DNA of 64,000 bases from Veillonella dispar (GTDB taxonomy: Bacteria > Bacillota > Negativicutes > Veillonellales > Veillonellaceae). The position numbers and the translations under genes are program-made. The notes beneath the pieces are model-generated. The model made no database searches. It was not told the DNA's origin and saw only the letters and a list, made by a program, of their open reading frames with translations. The stretch spans positions 951,952-1,015,951 of the forward strand of contig NZ_LR134375.1 in NCBI RefSeq assembly GCF_900637515.1, written 5' to 3'. This document shows, in pieces, positions 16,298 through 25,984 of the stretch. Each line of letters starts with the position of its first letter. The first letter of the stretch is position 1.

Positions 16298-16755
16298 TGA
16301 ACTACATTAACGAAATCATCGACGGCATAGCTAAATCATTATTTAACAGTTTTAAATATCCTATATACATCGACGAGATTAAATCAGATGCACAATTTCC
16401 TTGTTTCGTAATAGAGACACTTAATACAGAACAGAAGCATTTACTAGACGTACGTTATGAACGCAGAAATGACTTCGATATTATGTTCTTTATCTCGGAC
16501 GACGACTATATCGAAGAGCAAAAGGTACAGATTAATCCCGTAACGGAGAGTTTATACTTCGACTTAGAGTATATAACACTCTCTGACGGTTCTCTCCTTA
16601 ACGGTATCGATATGAGTCACAGGGTTACCGACGGGATACTGCATTTTAAAGTCTCTTATGAATACCATATCTTAAAAGTGTTAGATAAAGATCCTATGCT
16701 TACATTAAATCAAACTCAAGAGGTAACAGATAATGCCAAGAACAAAGAAAACTGA
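16297..16755 (+). CDS. Tail terminator protein
   Basis: A 152-residue protein. Start at 16297 (TAATG overlap with the previous stop, GGAG six bases upstream) rather than the GTG at 16285. The YPIYIDEIKSDAQFPCFVIE and DFDIMFFISDDD pattern resembles the tail terminator family of Firmicute myophages (DUF6838 type, recalled from memory). It should form the ring that ends tail growth. Confidence 0.7.
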   Translation: MNYINEIIDGIAKSLFNSFKYPIYIDEIKSDAQFPCFVIETLNTEQKHLLDVRYERRNDFDIMFFISDDDYIEEQKVQINPVTESLYFDLEYITLSDGSLLNGIDMSHRVTDGILHFKVSYEYHILKVLDKDPMLTLNQTQEVTDNAKNKEN

Positions 16756-16993
16756 CGAAGTAGTAGATACTAATGCAGTGAGTGACGTTAACGAAGAAAC
16801 AACTACTGCTCCAGTTGCTACTTTTAGCCCAGAAGTAATTATCGCTTCTGAACGTTTTAAACAATATGCCGACTTAATTGCCGCTGTCATCGAAGATCGC
16901 GAATACAGCATCGAAGAAGTTGAAGCTTTACTACAAGATACTCTTAATAAACCGGTCATTGAAGTTTTCAATGACGAAATCTTTAACGATTAA
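16733..16993 (+). CDS. Small acidic protein before the sheath gene
   Basis: An 86-residue protein with GAGGTAAC upstream and a 23-bp overlap with the previous gene. The N terminus is disordered (many Thr, Asp, Val) and residues about 35-80 are helical. Small genes of this kind often precede the sheath in PBSX-like phages; function not recognised. Confidence 0.65.
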   Translation: MPRTKKTDEVVDTNAVSDVNEETTTAPVATFSPEVIIASERFKQYADLIAAVIEDREYSIEEVEALLQDTLNKPVIEVFNDEIFND

Positions 16994-17019
16994 TTATTTT
17001 AATAAAGGAGAACTACCCT

Positions 17020-18375
17020 ATGGCATTAGGTGGCGGTTACTGGCTTTTCCAAAATAAAACATTGCCAGGCGCATACATTAACTTCGTTTCCAAGAATAAA
17101 GCATTTGCCGAAATCGTAGATCGTGGTTACGCGACTATGGCACTTTCTTTAGACTGGGGCGAAACAGGCAAAATCGTGCGTGTCGAACAAGAAGAATTCC
17201 AAAAGGATTCTGTTAAAATCTTCGGTTACGACTATGCACATGAAAAAATGAAAGGTCTTCGTGATCTTTTTATCAATACTAAAACTCTATATCTATATCG
17301 CTTAAACTCTGACGCAGTTAAAGCACAATCTACGGTAGCGACTGCTACTTGCGGTGGTGTACGTGGCAACGATATTGCTGTCGCTATCTCTGCCGACATT
17401 AACGATGCATCTAAATTCGTCGTAACGACTTACCTTAAAACAGACGATGTCGTTAAGAAAGTCGACGAACAAACTGGTCTTTCTACACCTAAAGAACTCG
17501 TTAATAATGCATATGTAACATTCAATGAAATGTCCGCATTCACAGCTCAAGCAGCTACTTACCTTACTGGTGGTACTAACGGTACAGCTGTACAAGCATC
17601 TGACTACCAAAAATATATTGAATTAATCGAACCATTCTATTTCAACGTATTAGGTTATACTGGCTCCGATACTACAATTCAAAACTTGTTTATCGCATTC
17701 GCTAAACGTACACGTGAAACGACTGGTCAAAAATTCCAAGTAGCACTTTATAACAATACTCGTGCTAATTATGAAGGCGTTATTTCCCTAGCTAACAAAG
17801 TAACAGATAGTGGTGCTGAACCTGGTGCTGGTGTCTACTGGTTAACTGGCGCAGAAGCATCTTGCCCTATTAATAAATCTTTGACTAATAAAATTTACGA
17901 CGGCGAATACAACTTCAACGTTCAATATAAACAATATGAATTAGAACAATTCATTAAAGGCGGCCAAATCGTATTCCATAACGTAGCAGATTCCGCATCT
18001 GGCAACGTTAAAGGTAACACTCGTTTGTTATCCGACGTTAATACTTTCACTGAATTCTCTAAAGAACGTACTAAAGACTTCGCTCTTAACCAAGTTATTC
18101 GTGTACTCGATAATTCCGCATACGATGTAGCTCGATTATTTAACAATTATTATCTAGGTAAGACACCTAACGATAAAGATGGTCGTATTGCATTGTGGAA
18201 CGATATCGTTAAATTATTCGAAGACTATGCTAAAGTACGTGCAATTAAAGAATTCGAATCCAAAGACGTTCAAATTCCGACAGAGGGCGACGAAAAAGGT
18301 TCTGTAGTCGTAAACTACGAAATCAACCCGACAGTCGCTATGGATAAATTGTACGCTACTTGCTACGTTAAATAA
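17020..18375 (+). CDS. Contractile tail sheath protein
   Basis: A 451-residue protein with AAAGGAGA upstream. N-terminal PGAYINFVSKNKAFAEI, the ATYLTGGTNG segment near residue 185 and the C-terminal DKLYATCYVK region fit the XkdK/phage_tail_S sheath family. Sheath subunits contract around the tube during injection. Its presence defines the phage as a myovirus. Confidence 0.92.
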   Translation: MALGGGYWLFQNKTLPGAYINFVSKNKAFAEIVDRGYATMALSLDWGETGKIVRVEQEEFQKDSVKIFGYDYAHEKMKGLRDLFINTKTLYLYRLNSDAVKAQSTVATATCGGVRGNDIAVAISADINDASKFVVTTYLKTDDVVKKVDEQTGLSTPKELVNNAYVTFNEMSAFTAQAATYLTGGTNGTAVQASDYQKYIELIEPFYFNVLGYTGSDTTIQNLFIAFAKRTRETTGQKFQVALYNNTRANYEGVISLANKVTDSGAEPGAGVYWLTGAEASCPINKSLTNKIYDGEYNFNVQYKQYELEQFIKGGQIVFHNVADSASGNVKGNTRLLSDVNTFTEFSKERTKDFALNQVIRVLDNSAYDVARLFNNYYLGKTPNDKDGRIALWNDIVKLFEDYAKVRAIKEFESKDVQIPTEGDEKGSVVVNYEINPTVAMDKLYATCYVK

Positions 18376-18386
18376 GGAGTTAAATA

Positions 18387-18872
18387 ATGGCACAAATGGC
18401 AACAGTTAAAAGCAATGAATTAGCTAAATCTCGTTTAGCTACTTGCTATACCGTTATCAACGGTAAACGATATAGCGTTATGAACGCTAAAAAACTTGAG
18501 TATAAGATCGATATCGAAACTCAAGAATTCGGCGTGCTCGGTACTCTTATCGATCAAGCCGGTCAAACTAAAGTTAAAATCACTGGCAAATTATCTCAAT
18601 TTGATAACGATCCGATCTTCCATGATTTAGCTATTAAATATGCGACTAAAGGCGAACAAACTTTCTTCGATATTTACGCGACTAACGAAGATCCGACTTC
18701 CGTAGGTAACATCGGTCGTCGTACTGTTATCTTAAAAGACTGTGTATTTAAAGGTGTTAATACTGTAGCATTCGATGTCGAAGGTAAATACCTCGAAAAA
18801 GAAATCGAATTTATTGCTGGCGGTATCGAATACCCAGAACAATTTAAACTTTCCGATAAAATGGAAGGCTAA
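18387..18872 (+). CDS. Tail tube protein (XkdM-like)
   Basis: A 161-residue protein directly after the sheath. GKRYSVMNAKKLEYKIDIE, GVLGTLIDQ and the central GKLSQFDNDPIF region agree with the XkdM tube family of PBSX. An attenuator-like hairpin follows. Confidence 0.9.
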   Translation: MAQMATVKSNELAKSRLATCYTVINGKRYSVMNAKKLEYKIDIETQEFGVLGTLIDQAGQTKVKITGKLSQFDNDPIFHDLAIKYATKGEQTFFDIYATNEDPTSVGNIGRRTVILKDCVFKGVNTVAFDVEGKYLEKEIEFIAGGIEYPEQFKLSDKMEG

Positions 18873-18881
18873 TAACTAACA

Positions 18882-18900
18882 GGGGGGCGTAAAGCTCCCC
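18882..18900 (+). terminator. Attenuator-like hairpin after the tube gene
   Basis: GGGGGGC (18882-18888), loop GTAAA, GCTCCCC (18894-18900), followed only by a weak T stretch. Likely a partial terminator that lets less transcript pass to the chaperone and later tail genes. Confidence 0.5.
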
Positions 18901-18931
18901 ATATTTCTTATTCATTTAGGAGAATTTACCT

Positions 18932-19360
18932 ATGTCTAATATCAATCAAATGTCTCTTCGCGGTTTCTTTAAGGACGGCGTTAAAAAGCCTAAAGAATTT
19001 GAAGTCGTTATTTCTGAACGTTTTGAAGAAAATGGCGAACCTATTAAATGGGTTATTAAACCATTAACAGGCCGCGAAATCGATTATATTCAAAATCAAG
19101 CTAATAAAGTATCTATCGTTAACGGTGTACCTACGACAGAAACTAACCAAGAAAAACTTAAAGAGCTTTTACTCGAAAAAACAGTTAAATATCCAGATCT
19201 TATGAATGCAGAATTACAAGATAACTATGGCGTACAATCTGCTAAAGATTTAGCTGGTGAAATGCTAACTGCTGGCGAATATAACTACTTATTCGAAGTG
19301 ATTCAAAAATACGGTGGTCTTACTACTAAAGTTAACACGGTCGAAGAGTTAAAAAACTAA
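18932..19360 (+). CDS. Tail assembly chaperone, short form (XkdN-like)
   Basis: A 142-residue acidic protein between tube and tape measure, the invariant place of tail chaperones. FEVVISERFEENGEPIKW and the following helical part match the XkdN family. It ends at TAA right after a slippery site, so most ribosomes make this short form. Confidence 0.85.
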   Translation: MSNINQMSLRGFFKDGVKKPKEFEVVISERFEENGEPIKWVIKPLTGREIDYIQNQANKVSIVNGVPTTETNQEKLKELLLEKTVKYPDLMNAELQDNYGVQSAKDLAGEMLTAGEYNYLFEVIQKYGGLTTKVNTVEELKN

Positions 19361-19548
19361 TCCAGCATAGTGGAGAAGACGATGGCAACCCAGAATTTGC
19401 CATTTACCACTATGCACTACAAAAACTACATATTAGACCGGGTGAATTTGACGAAATGAGTCTTCAAGAACGAAACTTTATTTTTGCTTCGATTTTAGCT
19501 CGAGTAGAAGCCGAGCAAAAAGCCGAAGAGAAAGCTAAGAATAAATAA
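18932..19548 (+). CDS. Tail assembly chaperone, long form by -1 frameshift
   Basis: At A_AAA_AAC (19351-19357) a -1 slip continues in an open frame to TAA at 19546-19548, adding 63 residues (LIQHSGEDDGN ... KAEEKAKNK) to give about 205 residues. The extension has no start codon of its own and its stop overlaps the tape-measure ATG (TAATG). This gene arrangement is the classic gpG/gpGT pair, in which both forms coat the tape measure during tube assembly. Confidence 0.88.
19351..19415 (+). promoter_or_regulatory. -1 programmed frameshift signal
   Basis: Slippery heptamer A_AAA_AAC at 19351-19357, a 7-nt spacer, then a two-tier stem: GCATAGTGG (19365-19373) with CCACTATGC (19407-19415) outside, and ATGGCAA (19382-19388) with TTGCCAT (19397-19403) inside. 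All parts and spacings fit textbook -1 sites. Confidence 0.92.
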
Positions 19549-21527
19549 TGGCACAATTACAAAATACCATCACATTAGAGAATAAAGTTTCTCCAGCCCT
19601 CGATGAGATAGCTAAGTCTACGAATAAGGCGGCCGAAGATTTTAATAAATTATCTAACAGCATTAATAGATCTGGTGAATCAGCCGAAGCTGCTAAAGGT
19701 AGTATGATCGGTTTCCGTGAAGTATTTGCTGGTTCCATACTCGCTAACGTAGCAGTCGGGGCCGTAAATATGCTTACTGATTCTTTCCATAAGATGATCG
19801 ATACTTCAGAACAGTTTGCTAGTTTCGGTGCACGGTTAAATAATATTGCGGGATCTCAAGCCAAAGCAGCACAGTTAAACGACGAGATTTATGAATCTGC
19901 TCAACGTGCTCGTATGGGTTACGAAGATATGATGGAATCTGTCCTTCACTTATCGACAGCCGCTAAGAATATTTTCCCAGATCCACAAGAGGCACTTAAA
20001 TTTAACGAGATCGTAAGTAAAGCATTCGTCGTTAACGGTGTACAAGGTGAAGCTGCTAAAAACGCTATGACGCAATTAACGCAAGCATTAACATCTGGCG
20101 TACTTCAAGGCGATGAATTCCGATCGATTGCAGAACAAGCTCCTATCTTAGAACAGTATGTAGCTGATTATATGAAGGTACCTCGTGAGAACCTTAAGAA
20201 GTTAGCTTCTGAAGGTAAGATTACAGCCGATATTGTTCATAAAGCTATTATGGCGGCACAAGACGATGTCGATGCTAAATTTGCGGCTATGCCTCAAACA
20301 TTTAGCTCTCTCGGTACACAGATCCATAACACTCTTATCAGATCGTTTCAGCCATTATTCGGTTTACTAACTAAGTTAGCTAATGCTCCCGAAGTTAAAG
20401 AATTTGTAGCCGGTATCGTTAATAATATTAAATTTATAGCTCCGATTATAACGGGCGTATTTAATGTAATTATCTTTAGTATTCGTAAGGTAATGGCATT
20501 CTTCCAACAACATGCCGCTGTCTTCGGTGTACTAAAAGCTGCTATGGCTGTCGTAGCTATCGGTGCTGGTCTATTAGCGGCCGAATATGCCGCTATGGGG
20601 ATAGCCGCCGCATTTGCCGCGATCAAAACAGCCGTATTAAATTCTGCATTATTAGCATCACCGATTACATGGATTATACTCGGTATCGTAGCGTTAATTA
20701 TTATAATTTACCAATTAATTAATATGTACGAAGAATGGGCCGGTACTTCCGTTAGCGTTATCGGTGCTATAGCCGCATTATTTGCTCAGTTTGGCGTTCA
20801 AGTAGCTAACATATTCGTTGGCTTATGGAACTATATAGCGGCGTTCGCTAATTTCTTTGCTAACGTATGGAAAGATCCATTAGGTGCTGTACAGAACTTA
20901 TTTATCGATATATGGAATGCGATAGCTGGTTACGTAGCTAAAGCCGTTAATAATATCATCGATTCTATTAACAAGATTCCTGGTATGGATAAGATATTCG
21001 GTGGCGCAATAAGTCATGTAGATTCTTTACAGCTAGAACGTGTCGCTATTAATGGTGGCGAAACTACTATTATGGATCGTATGGACTATATCGATGCGTC
21101 TCCTTATGTCGATAGTGCTTATAACTGGGGCGCTGGAGTTGGTCAAGGTATATCAGACGGTATTAGTAATGCTATCGGCGGGTTAAATAATGATATTAAA
21201 ATGCCGGGCGACGATAATAATGCTAATGCTAATGATAAACGTGATGCCGCTACACAAGCCGCTCAAGACACAGCTAAGAATACTGGTAAAACTGCAAAAC
21301 ATACTGAAAAAACTGCTAAAGCACTCCAATTAACAGCTGATGAAATTAAGAACCTTCACCGATCCGTTCAAAACGACGCTATTAAAGAATGGTCTAACAG
21401 AACGATCCATATTAATGTGACTAATAACAATAAGATCGATAAAGATGTTAATTACGGCGACTTTACTACTAACTTCGCTAACGGCTTAATCGAGACTGTT
21501 AAGAGAAATACCGCGGAGGCACTATAA
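19548..21527 (+). CDS. Tape measure protein
   Basis: A 659-residue protein. Residues about 70-230 form the tape measure domain (QLTQALTSGVLQGDEFRSIA is its signature), residues about 290-445 contain several hydrophobic segments, and the C-terminal third is charged and helical. It sets tail length and is ejected with DNA. Its length is modest, predicting a fairly short tail. Start overlaps the chaperone stop by one base. Confidence 0.93.
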   Translation: MAQLQNTITLENKVSPALDEIAKSTNKAAEDFNKLSNSINRSGESAEAAKGSMIGFREVFAGSILANVAVGAVNMLTDSFHKMIDTSEQFASFGARLNNIAGSQAKAAQLNDEIYESAQRARMGYEDMMESVLHLSTAAKNIFPDPQEALKFNEIVSKAFVVNGVQGEAAKNAMTQLTQALTSGVLQGDEFRSIAEQAPILEQYVADYMKVPRENLKKLASEGKITADIVHKAIMAAQDDVDAKFAAMPQTFSSLGTQIHNTLIRSFQPLFGLLTKLANAPEVKEFVAGIVNNIKFIAPIITGVFNVIIFSIRKVMAFFQQHAAVFGVLKAAMAVVAIGAGLLAAEYAAMGIAAAFAAIKTAVLNSALLASPITWIILGIVALIIIIYQLINMYEEWAGTSVSVIGAIAALFAQFGVQVANIFVGLWNYIAAFANFFANVWKDPLGAVQNLFIDIWNAIAGYVAKAVNNIIDSINKIPGMDKIFGGAISHVDSLQLERVAINGGETTIMDRMDYIDASPYVDSAYNWGAGVGQGISDGISNAIGGLNNDIKMPGDDNNANANDKRDAATQAAQDTAKNTGKTAKHTEKTAKALQLTADEIKNLHRSVQNDAIKEWSNRTIHINVTNNNKIDKDVNYGDFTTNFANGLIETVKRNTAEAL

Positions 21528-22237
21528 TGTACTATTTTTATTTAAATAATATGCAATTACCTCTTGCTCCTAAGTCATTAGATATTAATTATAACAACAA
21601 GAATGAGACCATCGATCTATTACAAACTGGGGAAGTAACGATTCCTAAGCCTATGGGTTTAACTGAATATTCCTTCGAAATCTTTCTACCGAATAGTAAG
21701 TATCCTTTTAATCAGTCTTTACTTATGAAAAGTAAGAAGGCCGAATACTACATGAATCAGTTGATCGAAATGAAGAGAGCTGGTAAGCCGATTAATTTTA
21801 TCGTCGTTCGTATGAAACCGAATGGCGAAATGTTAAGTCAGCTTAATCAACGTGTAACGATCGAAGGTCTTTCACATAAAGAAAGTCATGAATATGGGTT
21901 CGATGCTTACCTCGATATCACGTTAAGAGAATGGCGTGATTATGGCACTAAGAAACTCGTAGTCGAAGAAAACAAAGATGGTACGGTTAGTACCGCCGTT
22001 AAGACAGAACGTCCTAGCGATAAAATACCAGAGAAAGAAGTTAAATCGCCTAACGGGTTTAATAAAGCCACGTTACAGCGAATCGTAAAACAACAATTCG
22101 GCGACACTAATAATTTATTTAAAATCGCCGCTTTAAATAAAATTACAGTACCTTGCTTTTTAGGTGCTAATCAAGCGTTAACTATGTACAAAGAAGGGAA
22201 AACTGAAGACTTATGGAAGAATTTAATTCAGAAGTAA
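21527..22237 (+). CDS. LysM-type tail/baseplate protein (XkdP-like)
   Basis: A 236-residue protein. Residues 1-145 form a beta domain with GEVTIPKPMGLTEYSFEIFL; residues about 185-230 (TLQRIVKQQFGDTNNLFKIA) look like a LysM fold. XkdP-like proteins link the tube end to the hub. Start overlaps the tape-measure stop by one base (AATG pattern). Confidence 0.85.
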   Translation: MYYFYLNNMQLPLAPKSLDINYNNKNETIDLLQTGEVTIPKPMGLTEYSFEIFLPNSKYPFNQSLLMKSKKAEYYMNQLIEMKRAGKPINFIVVRMKPNGEMLSQLNQRVTIEGLSHKESHEYGFDAYLDITLREWRDYGTKKLVVEENKDGTVSTAVKTERPSDKIPEKEVKSPNGFNKATLQRIVKQQFGDTNNLFKIAALNKITVPCFLGANQALTMYKEGKTEDLWKNLIQK

Positions 22238-24069
22238 AACAAGCGCCTCTTTCTATTGACTATGAGTTAACCGTACTTAAAGGTAAAGAAATTTTATTAT
22301 TGGATCCTCAAGACGGGGTTACGCTCGATCGTAGCCCTGATCTGGCTCCAGCTAAATTAACGTTTAAAGTATTTAAGGATAGCTTACTCGATATACAAGA
22401 AGGCGATCTCGTTAATTTTAAGGTTAACGGTGAACTCGTATTTGTCGGCTATATCTTCGAAAAACGTCGGAATAAAGATAATTTTATTAATGTAACAGCA
22501 TACGATCAATGTCGTTACTTAAGCTCTGAAGCATACTATATCTTTAACAACGAAAAGAGTGCTTCTGAGTTAATCGTAGCGTTATCGGCTGACGTCGGTA
22601 TTAAGCTAGGTACCGTTACTCCGACACAACCTAAGATATCGTATGTGTTCGATGGTACGACATATCGTGATATCTTCTTAACAATATTAACGTTAACTTC
22701 TGGTCAGTCTCCTAAGATACCGATTAAGTCGACTCCGACTTTAGATCCGAGTCGTTATCGCGGTGGCTTTAGCGGCCTTAATAACGTATCGATGAGTGGT
22801 GAGAAAAAAGATCCTACAGAGCGATTAAACTCCTGGGGCAACGAAACCTCAGCTCAGTTACGTGAAGCCAATAAGAAGGATACTGATTCCGATATCGTAG
22901 CTCCGAATGGTAAATACTTCGAGAAAAACGATATTCAGTACTTAATGGATAATAAGTACACTAAAGAGCAGGCCATAGCTGAATTATCTAAAACTGATAA
23001 GTATAAGAAAAAAGAAGAGAAGCCTAAATTACGCCGACCTTTATATATCGCATATGACGATAACGGTGAATTAACTGTTAAAGAGATAAACGATATGGTA
23101 ACGGATATCTTAATCGATTCCACTCAAGTAGGCGACTACGATTACATCTCTTCTATCGACAAGAATACATTTACACAGATTTTAGTAGTACGTGAAGCTA
23201 ACGTTAATGATGGTGGTGTCGAAAAGAAACAGCACTGGAGAACGGGTGCAGCTTACGCTAAAGAACAGTCTAGAAAATGGGGCATACTTCAAAAAGTATT
23301 TAAACCTAAAGAAAAAGATATTAACGCTATCGATATGGCTAAGAAAGAACTTGAATTAACGGCTAAGAAAACTCATAGCTTACGTTTAAGTGACTGCTTA
23401 GGTCATACCGAGATACGACCTGGTTCTGGTGTATGGCTTAATTTCGATATCGGCGATCAAATCATTAACGAATTAGTGTACGTAGAATCTGTTACACATA
23501 AATTTAATAATCATAAACATCTTATGGACTTAGATATCATTTACTTCGACAAAGAAGTACCAGAAATTACGACTGAAGACTGGGGCGATGAAGCCGCCAG
23601 AAAACGTATCGAAGAGCTTAAGAAATCTAAATCTAAACGTTCTTCTAAAGGTGGTACTACGACTGGTACTGGTGCTACATCTTCCGCGGCCGTACAAAAA
23701 GGGTTAGATTCTGTACTCGGTACATCTTCTCCTTATGGCGATAATGGATGTGTCGATCGTGCTACATTAGCCGGTTCTTACTATAACTCAATGTGTAAAG
23801 GTGCTTACGAAGCCGGTATTAAAGACGTACCAGGTCTTAAATCTTACGCAGAAGCTAACGGTTATGCTATCGAAGAGTATACTGGTCAAGCTAATCCTGG
23901 CGATATCTTAATTTATGACGAAGAAGAACATGTCGTTGTGGCTGACGGTAACGGTGGCTGTGTCGGCAATAGTACCGATGCTGGTTCTGTAATTCAGTAT
24001 AGCGATGTTAACTACGCATACCATAATGGCGTACCTCCGACTCATATTATTAGAACGGGTGTTAGATAA
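22213..24069 (+). CDS. Baseplate hub (XkdQ-like) fused to NlpC/P60-like peptidase
   Basis: A 618-residue protein. The first 470 residues match the hub family, with DGVTLDRSPDLAPAKLTFKV near the start and a beta core. After a Lys/Ser/Gly linker (about 470-490) a cysteine peptidase-like domain follows: Cys near 513 in YGDNGCVDRA, then ANPGDILIYD and EEHVVVADGNGG with His near 573. The order Cys then PGD(I/L) then HV(A/V) is typical of NlpC/P60 and CHAP enzymes. It would open peptidoglycan during entry. The start overlaps the previous gene by 25 bp. Confidence 0.88.
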   Translation: MEEFNSEVKQAPLSIDYELTVLKGKEILLLDPQDGVTLDRSPDLAPAKLTFKVFKDSLLDIQEGDLVNFKVNGELVFVGYIFEKRRNKDNFINVTAYDQCRYLSSEAYYIFNNEKSASELIVALSADVGIKLGTVTPTQPKISYVFDGTTYRDIFLTILTLTSGQSPKIPIKSTPTLDPSRYRGGFSGLNNVSMSGEKKDPTERLNSWGNETSAQLREANKKDTDSDIVAPNGKYFEKNDIQYLMDNKYTKEQAIAELSKTDKYKKKEEKPKLRRPLYIAYDDNGELTVKEINDMVTDILIDSTQVGDYDYISSIDKNTFTQILVVREANVNDGGVEKKQHWRTGAAYAKEQSRKWGILQKVFKPKEKDINAIDMAKKELELTAKKTHSLRLSDCLGHTEIRPGSGVWLNFDIGDQIINELVYVESVTHKFNNHKHLMDLDIIYFDKEVPEITTEDWGDEAARKRIEELKKSKSKRSSKGGTTTGTGATSSAAVQKGLDSVLGTSSPYGDNGCVDRATLAGSYYNSMCKGAYEAGIKDVPGLKSYAEANGYAIEEYTGQANPGDILIYDEEEHVVVADGNGGCVGNSTDAGSVIQYSDVNYAYHNGVPPTHIIRTGVR

Positions 24070-24482
24070 TGCAAAACGATTATAACAGAATACTTAATAC
24101 TATTAAGAATGTAGCGGTCGATGCTGTAGCTAGCACTAAGCCGGCTACGATGTTAATCGGTATCGTCGTTTCTGTCGATCCACTACAAATAGCCTTAGAC
24201 TCTCAATTAATTATCCCGGCTGAACGTATTAAATTAACGAAGAATACGTGTGAATGGACGATGGAAATGAGTGTCGATCATATAACAGAGAACCGAAGTG
24301 GTGGTGGCGGTTATGCAGAATTTGCTAGCCATAACCACGAGTATAAAGGTCGTAAGAAGTACTTAGTACATAACGGTCTTAAGGTCGGCGATGAAGTATG
24401 GTTATTTCAAGAAACAGGCGGTCAACGATATATCGCTATCGATCGTGTATTTAATCCGAATACGGGGTGTACTACTAAATAA
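24069..24482 (+). CDS. Baseplate protein, DUF2577/XkdR-like
   Basis: A 137-residue beta-rich protein (OB-like; LIGIVVSVDPLQIALDSQ, LKVGDEVWLFQETGGQRYI). Gene order and pattern match the DUF2577 component next to the hub. One-base overlaps with both neighbours. Confidence 0.85.
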   Translation: MQNDYNRILNTIKNVAVDAVASTKPATMLIGIVVSVDPLQIALDSQLIIPAERIKLTKNTCEWTMEMSVDHITENRSGGGGYAEFASHNHEYKGRKKYLVHNGLKVGDEVWLFQETGGQRYIAIDRVFNPNTGCTTK

Positions 24483-24910
24483 TGGCACTAACTCCTACAT
24501 CAAGCAATAATCAAATAGATAGTAGCTTAGTCGTTACGAAACAAACGTCGAATACCTTTAGAGTTAGGTACGAAAATGACTACAAACTCACTGGTATGTG
24601 TGACGATATCGAAGCGATGGAACAAGCTATTTTTAAAATCATTAATACAGAGCGTTATAAATATTTAATTTATGACTGGAACTACGGTATAGAATTAAGC
24701 GATTTAATCGGTGAACCTATACCGTATGTTTATGCTGAGATAGAACGTCGCATTAAGGAAGCCTTATTAGCCGACGACCGAATTAAAGAAGTTAAAGACT
24801 TTAGATTCTCTAACGAAGGCGGTTCTGTATTATGTTTATTCACAGCCATAACTATATATGGCGATATTAATAACATATCGAAAGAGGTAACGGCATATGT
24901 ACGAAAATAA
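24482..24910 (+). CDS. Baseplate wedge, DUF2634/XkdS (gp25-like)
   Basis: A 142-residue protein. MEQAIFKIINTERYKYLIYD, WNYGIELSDLIG and RIKEALLADDRI are the usual gp25/XkdS motifs; gp25-type proteins dock the sheath to the baseplate. Confidence 0.9.
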   Translation: MALTPTSSNNQIDSSLVVTKQTSNTFRVRYENDYKLTGMCDDIEAMEQAIFKIINTERYKYLIYDWNYGIELSDLIGEPIPYVYAEIERRIKEALLADDRIKEVKDFRFSNEGGSVLCLFTAITIYGDINNISKEVTAYVRK

Positions 24911-25979
24911 AACCTATGAGAACATCTTAGCTGATGCCTTATATAGAACTGGTACTGAGTACGATAAACGACAAGGATCTATGATATATGATTCTCTCGC
25001 TCCGTTTTCTTTCGAAATGGCAGAAGCGTATATCATGGCTCAAGTTATTATTAAGCAGACTTATGCTAAGACTGCTGATCGTGATTTCCTAGCTTTAAGG
25101 GCACTCGAATTTAATATTATCCCTCGTGAAGCTACAGCGGCCGAAGTGAAAGGTGTATTCGATCGAGCAGTCGATATCGGTACTCGGTTTAACTTCGAAG
25201 ATCTTAACTTCCGTGTTATCGATGTCATCGATTTATCTAAAAACGAATTTAAGCTAGTATGCGAAACTCCAGGTGCTAAAGGTAACTACTGTATAGGACG
25301 TATCACTCCGATTAATACGATCCCGGGGTTACAAAATGCCGAAATTAAAGAAGTATTAGTACCGGGGCAAGACGAAGAAGAAACGGAAGCCTTCCGGGAA
25401 AGATATATCCGAGCATTAAAATCTAAAGCTTATGGCGGTAACGGCGCTGATTATAAAGAAAAGGTACTCTCCGTTAACGGCACTGGTGGTTCTAAAATAT
25501 ACAGATGCTGGAATGGTGGCGGTACGGTTAAGGTCGTTATTATCAATAACGAATTTAATAAGCCCTCGCAAGAACTGGTTAAAGAAGTACAGAATGTATT
25601 CGATCCGACACCTAATCAAGGTAAAGGCTACGGTTTAGCTCCGATCGGTCATACCGTAACAGTCGAAGCAGCCGAAGAAGTCGTTATTAACTACGAAATC
25701 CCTGTCGTAATGGCAGCTGGTCATGAACCTTCTGAGATTCAAACTGAATTGACTAAGAAGATCGAAGAACGTTTGAAAGCTCGACGTAAAGAATGGACGA
25801 CTCAAGACGAGACTCAATTCTTAACAGTTAGAACTTCTATTGTAACTTCCTTAGCTGTCGATTTAGATAAAGTAATCGATGTAGGCGATATTAAGATTAA
25901 CGGTCAGAAAGTTAAGCGACTCGATTTACAGCCTAGCCAAATCCCTAAACTCGGTACCGTTACATTAGTTAAAGGTTAA
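24897..25979 (+). CDS. Baseplate J-like protein (XkdT)
   Basis: A 360-residue protein overlapping the previous gene by 14 bp. AEAYIMAQVIIKQTYAKTAD, the EETEAFRERYIRALKSKAYG motif with GGNGADYKEKVLSV, and the C-terminal IGHTVTVEAAEE part are typical of baseplate J, which builds the wedge. Confidence 0.93.
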   Translation: MYENKTYENILADALYRTGTEYDKRQGSMIYDSLAPFSFEMAEAYIMAQVIIKQTYAKTADRDFLALRALEFNIIPREATAAEVKGVFDRAVDIGTRFNFEDLNFRVIDVIDLSKNEFKLVCETPGAKGNYCIGRITPINTIPGLQNAEIKEVLVPGQDEEETEAFRERYIRALKSKAYGGNGADYKEKVLSVNGTGGSKIYRCWNGGGTVKVVIINNEFNKPSQELVKEVQNVFDPTPNQGKGYGLAPIGHTVTVEAAEEVVINYEIPVVMAAGHEPSEIQTELTKKIEERLKARRKEWTTQDETQFLTVRTSIVTSLAVDLDKVIDVGDIKINGQKVKRLDLQPSQIPKLGTVTLVKG

Positions 25980-25984
25980 TCATC

